Part shown: in pieces, positions 61,118 through 64,000 of the stretch
How positions within the stretch are numbered: position 1 is the first letter of the stretch
How the letters are laid out: every line of letters starts with the position of its first letter
Origin: Oceanobacillus jordanicus
GTDB lineage: Bacteria; Bacillota; Bacilli; Bacillales; Amphibacillaceae
NCBI RefSeq assembly: GCF_022095695.1
Contig: NZ_JAIFZM010000017.1
Location: 1-64,000, forward strand
Reading direction: 5' to 3'
DNA length: 64,000 nucleotides
Program-made: the position numbers and the translations under genes
The notes under the pieces: model-generated
What the model was told of the DNA's origin: nothing
What the model saw: the letters and a program-made list of their open reading frames with translations, nothing else
Database searches by the model: none

Positions 61118-62509
61118 ATGAGTGAGTATAGTAAGCTACCATATGGTCGGATAATGGAGAACGAAGGGTTGGTTACATATCAGATTTCCAGAGAAGAGAC
61201 GAACATTCAAGATGTAGAACAACTTGAAGAATTAAAACGCGATGAATCGCTGTTTTTCTCGTGCCAGCATTATCAAGTAAAGGAAGATCTTGTTACCATC
61301 TTTTATAAGAAAAAGGCTGGATATGTATGCTTGGCCCAAATTAAGACGATGGACGACAAGAAGAAGAAAAAGGTGACTGATAAACTCTTGCAAACAGAGA
61401 GCTTAGTTGGTACACAATTCAGCACTTTTCTGCATCCTGCAAACATTTATGTAAATGAGCGAGGGGATGTAAACTTTGCACATCGAAGTATCCGGTCTGT
61501 TTTACCACCTGAGGAATTTACTGAGCAAGGCTTATTAAACGAGCTAAAGCCAATATTAATAGCATTACACAGCAATCATACCTTTGAAGAAATAGTTGAA
61601 GATAAGCAGCTTTTGGTGTCAGGAAACAATAGCTTACTGAATGCAATTAATGCAGCAACTTCTATCGACCAACTTCGAAAGCTCTTTGCCACACATGTTC
61701 CAGCTGTCTCTTCAGAAGAGAAGAAAGCCCATAAAGATAGTCACAATACAACCGAAGTGAAACAACCGAAAAAGATAAAACTATCCCTTATGTCAGGTAT
61801 GCTAATTGGTGTTTTAATCGGCATGATCGGATTGTACCTTATTAAAGTGGTACCTTTGTCAGATTCAGCCAGCGCTCTTGAGAGTGAAATGAGTGAGCAA
61901 GAGAATAGTTTAACGGAAGAAAATCAGGAGCTTCAAGAGCAGGTAGATCAAAACCAACTTATTATAAAAGGATATCAAGAGGCAATGGCAGGCAATACAG
62001 AAGCAGCCATTACCAACTTGGAGAAAGTTAATAGTCCTGACAAAAATGCTGAGCAAACGTTAATTCAGCAGTATATCAAGTTGAATACGGTAGATAGTTT
62101 GACGAAAGCTACTGGAATGGATGATTCCTATCAAGCAGAAGTGGTAGAAAAGTTAGCTCAGCTTGAAAGTGATGAAGCAAATGACGTCATTCTATCACTA
62201 ACGTCCAGTGCACCAGAAGTATTAATTGAACAAGCATGGCTAAGGAAAGATTATGAAACAGTATTAGAAGTATATAAGCAAATTTCCGACAATGATCATG
62301 CTAAACTCTTAGCTGCTAATAGCTATCTTGAGCTTGAAAACAATAAAGAAGCAATGAAGTTAGGAAAAGAGCTTGAGAACAAACAGGTCCAAATTGGTAG
62401 CTTAGAAATAGAAAAGAAAAAAGTAGAAGACAACAAAGATATGGACAAAGAAGAAAAAGAAGAGAAATTGGATGAATTAAATAAAAAGATAAAAGAATTG
62501 AAGGATTAA
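61118..62509 (+). CDS. EssB/YukC-like type VII secretion component homologue
   Basis: 463 aa. Residues 1-205 match the pseudokinase-like soluble domain of YukC/EssB (HPANIYVNERGDVNF parallels its PENIVF block; SIDQLRKLFATH near 182). A basic stretch and single helix (223-244) follow, then a coiled coil, a TPR-like extracytoplasmic domain (~285-425) and a charged C-terminal coil, the same order as YukC. Start after AAGGAGGCG. No other T7SS gene is in the window. It may be a scaffold joining kinase and pilus. Homology was recognised by eye. Confidence 0.75.
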   Translation: MSEYSKLPYGRIMENEGLVTYQISREETNIQDVEQLEELKRDESLFFSCQHYQVKEDLVTIFYKKKAGYVCLAQIKTMDDKKKKKVTDKLLQTESLVGTQFSTFLHPANIYVNERGDVNFAHRSIRSVLPPEEFTEQGLLNELKPILIALHSNHTFEEIVEDKQLLVSGNNSLLNAINAATSIDQLRKLFATHVPAVSSEEKKAHKDSHNTTEVKQPKKIKLSLMSGMLIGVLIGMIGLYLIKVVPLSDSASALESEMSEQENSLTEENQELQEQVDQNQLIIKGYQEAMAGNTEAAITNLEKVNSPDKNAEQTLIQQYIKLNTVDSLTKATGMDDSYQAEVVEKLAQLESDEANDVILSLTSSAPEVLIEQAWLRKDYETVLEVYKQISDNDHAKLLAANSYLELENNKEAMKLGKELENKQVQIGSLEIEKKKVEDNKDMDKEEKEEKLDELNKKIKELKD

Positions 62510-62514
62510 TAGCA

Positions 62515-62553
62515 TATGCTGTGTAGGTTAGTTGAAACTATACAGCATTTTTT
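62515..62553 (+). terminator. Terminator after the EssB-like gene
   Basis: ATGCTGTGTA / TATACAGCAT stem with a long loop and six T; marks the end of the main Tad/signalling transcript. Confidence 0.75.
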
Positions 62554-62618
62554 CTTAATTGAGACTAGTAGACAAAATTGAAGTATACTAAAAAAATTTT
62601 AGTAAAGAGGTGGTAATA

Positions 62619-63359
62619 ATGAAAAGTAAACTAACGAGTTTTTTAATAATTGTAAGTAATATATTGATATTGGGTGCCTGTGCAAATGAAGAGGATACGA
62701 AAGCCAATGCGGATGAGCAAAATTTAAATGAAACGATCGAAGGAAATAGTAATAAAGGTGAGGATTCTTCAGATAACGATGCGAGTGAAGCTAGTACTGA
62801 AGATAACAATAAGTCAGAGGAGGATTCTGAGGAGTCCGAAGAAAACTTAAGTGATGTAGTTCTTGATAATCAGAGCGATTCAGTTGAAATTAGGGAAACA
62901 ACAGCAGGTTTTGGAATTGAAACACCAGACCAGATAGGACTTAAAGTAGGTGACACAGGGTATTTTGATGACACGATGGGTACTTTTGAGGTGACAGTAA
63001 ATTCTGCAGAGTTATTAGACGAATTAGATGGAGAGGAATCTCAAGCAGATCATTTCTTTTTAATGAATATAACAATTAAGAACACTGGAGAAGAAACATG
63101 GAATGCACAAGATTTTCTATACGGTCTTAGAGTGACAGATGATTTAGAGATGACTGGTTATGGTGATTATGCAGAGAGTTTTGATAGTGTGGAACAGATG
63201 ACTGATGATATTGCACCAAATGAGGAGTCTACAGGTCAATTTGTAACAGAGGTCTATGATGGAGATACGTATTACTTTAAAATGCGATCAGGTATAACAG
63301 AAGGCTCAGGAGAGAGTAACAACGTTGTTTGGGAAATTGCAAAAGAGGAATTACAGTAA
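62619..63359 (+). CDS. DUF4352-type acidic lipoprotein, paralog 4
   Basis: 246 aa. Lipobox LGAC, EQNLNETIEGNSN motif, the longest acidic linker of the family, GDTGYFDDTMGTFEVTV and IKNTGEETWNAQDFLYGL. ATG at 62619 follows AAAGAGGTGG. Separately transcribed, bounded by two terminators. Confidence 0.83.
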   Translation: MKSKLTSFLIIVSNILILGACANEEDTKANADEQNLNETIEGNSNKGEDSSDNDASEASTEDNNKSEEDSEESEENLSDVVLDNQSDSVEIRETTAGFGIETPDQIGLKVGDTGYFDDTMGTFEVTVNSAELLDELDGEESQADHFFLMNITIKNTGEETWNAQDFLYGLRVTDDLEMTGYGDYAESFDSVEQMTDDIAPNEESTGQFVTEVYDGDTYYFKMRSGITEGSGESNNVVWEIAKEELQ

Positions 63360-63375
63360 TTGATTTTGTAAGTTT

Positions 63376-63423
63376 AACACACTCTAGATAGTTAGTTTAG
63401 ACTATTTAGAGTGTGTTTTATTA
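63376..63423 (+). terminator. Terminator of lipoprotein paralog 4
   Basis: AACACACTCTA ... ATAGT / ACTAT ... TAGAGTGTGTT, ~16 bp, then TTATT. Confidence 0.85.
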
Positions 63424-63591
63424 TGTGGTTTAAAGTGAAGTGTTTAAATTAATGGTATTGAGGTTGTTATTTCCAAATTTTTGTAAATTAGTTAAAGGGG
63501 TATTGGGTCGTTAATAGTGAAAATTGCAATTAAGAGAAGTCAGTATGAGAATGAGACATTTATATTTTAAGTAACTATTATTTCACTAAAA

Positions 63592-63663
63592 AAAGTTGGC
63601 AATATTGCTGCGGAGACCAGTAACCAGGTTATCTGGACTATTCCTGCAGAAGAAGCAAAGTAG
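63592..63663 (+). pseudogene. C-terminal remnant of a fifth DUF4352 lipoprotein
   Basis: The frame ending at TAG 63661 reads SNQVIWTIPAEEAK, near-identical to the end of paralog 1 (SNEVIWTIPAEQAK). No start or domain lies upstream. It is the trace of a deleted copy at the right edge of the accessory segment. The remaining bases of the 63.4-63.78 kb gap hold only a small TATCATATT / AAATATGATA hairpin. Confidence 0.8.
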
Positions 63664-63780
63664 AACCCATACTATTGGAAGTGTAATAAAACACGAATGA
63701 AAATTATTGTAATATCCCTATCATATTATTCTATCTTAAAAATATGATACTATAGTAGAGTAAACATAGGGAGGGAAAGC

Positions 63781-64000
63781 CGTGAGTGATTTTGACAAAG
63801 ATTCGAGAGTTGATAAATTTGAAAAAAGAAGGAAGAATACAAAATCCATTACTGTTTTAATGATAGGAGGTTCTCTTCTTGTTATAGTTTTGCTTGGTAT
63901 GTGGATTTTTGGTGGTGGTGACGAGCAAACGTCAGAAGAAGAATCTACCAATACGGAATCAACAAATGAATCAAATAATAACGACACTGAAGAATCAAAT
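63781..64000 (+). CDS. YrrS-like (DUF1510) membrane protein, partial
   Basis: First 73 residues only; cut by the window end. GTG start after GGGAGGGAAAGCC. Basic N-terminus (KFEKRRKNTKS), one transmembrane helix (~23-43) and an acidic Ser/Asn/Glu linker match the start of YrrS, the gene after greA in B. subtilis. It restores the conserved order beyond the insertion. Confidence 0.78.

Noticed and set aside
46611-62509. A complete type VII secretion system
   Set aside because: Only the EssB-like protein is present; no WXG100, EssC or YueB-like gene was found in the window.
44572-63663. Prophage or integrative element
   Set aside because: No integrase, terminase, capsid, tRNA target or long flanking repeats were seen; the segment is a pilus/signalling locus.

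Overview
The window is chromosomal DNA from a spore-forming, low-GC member of the Bacillaceae. Gene order follows the Bacillus subtilis safA/coxA - yrbC - ruvAB - queA - tgt - yajC - spoVB - secDF - recJ - apt - relA - dtd - hisS - aspS - rarA - cymR - iscS - mnmA - recD2 - alaS - ruvX - mltG - trmR - udk - greA - yrrS block very closely. Spore genes (safA, a YhcN/YlaJ lipoprotein, spoVB, an RsfA-type regulator), very acidic proteins and the small repeat types suggest a halotolerant relative such as Oceanobacillus or Virgibacillus. That placement is inference from gene order and sequence style, not from a search.

Layout. 0.1-2.7 kb: spore coat protein SafA, NAD synthetase, spore-type lipoprotein. 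2.9-8.2 kb: YebC, RuvAB, a DUF2905 protein, the queuosine genes queA and tgt, and YajC. 8.4-12 kb: TIGR04086 membrane protein, an ArsB-like permease and SpoVB. 12.1-21.3 kb: ComN, SecDF, LapA-like protein, RecJ, Apt, Rel and Dtd. 21.6-26.4 kb: an SH3/amidase cell-wall hydrolase, a small YrzK-like protein, and the hisS-aspS operon under a T-box. 26.4-35.3 kb: 6S RNA, RsfA-like regulator, RarA, CymR, the cysteine desulfurase/MnmA tRNA-thiolation pair, a TPR protein, RecD2 and a zinc-ribbon peptide. 35.3-44.5 kb: AI-2E permease, alaS under its own T-box and a perfect-consensus promoter, IreB, RuvX, DUF1292, MltG, TrmR, Udk, GreA.

From 44.6 to 63.7 kb the conserved order is interrupted between greA and yrrS. 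This accessory segment holds a divergent zinc-ribbon/TcaA-like membrane protein and one long rightward cluster. The cluster encodes a Tad (type IVb) pilus machine: CpaE/TadZ-like ATPase, TadA/CpaF motor, TadB, TadC, Flp-like pilin, two TadE-like pseudopilins, a large TadG-like protein and a TadV-type prepilin peptidase. A signalling module follows: FHA protein, PP2C phosphatase, membrane-tethered Ser/Thr kinase, and a protein with the architecture of EssB/YukC, a core part of type VII secretion. No WXG100 substrate or EssC-type ATPase is present. Four DUF4352-type acidic lipoproteins and the remnant of a fifth are interspersed. The partial yrrS gene at the right edge marks the return to the conserved block.

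Small mobile or repetitive elements: a ~275-bp MITE-like element with imperfect terminal inverted repeats and a 7-bp target duplication sits between mltG and its terminator. A palindromic repeat family has three members (two close, one diverged); two of them abut gene stop codons. No rRNA, tRNA, CRISPR array, intact insertion sequence or prophage was seen.
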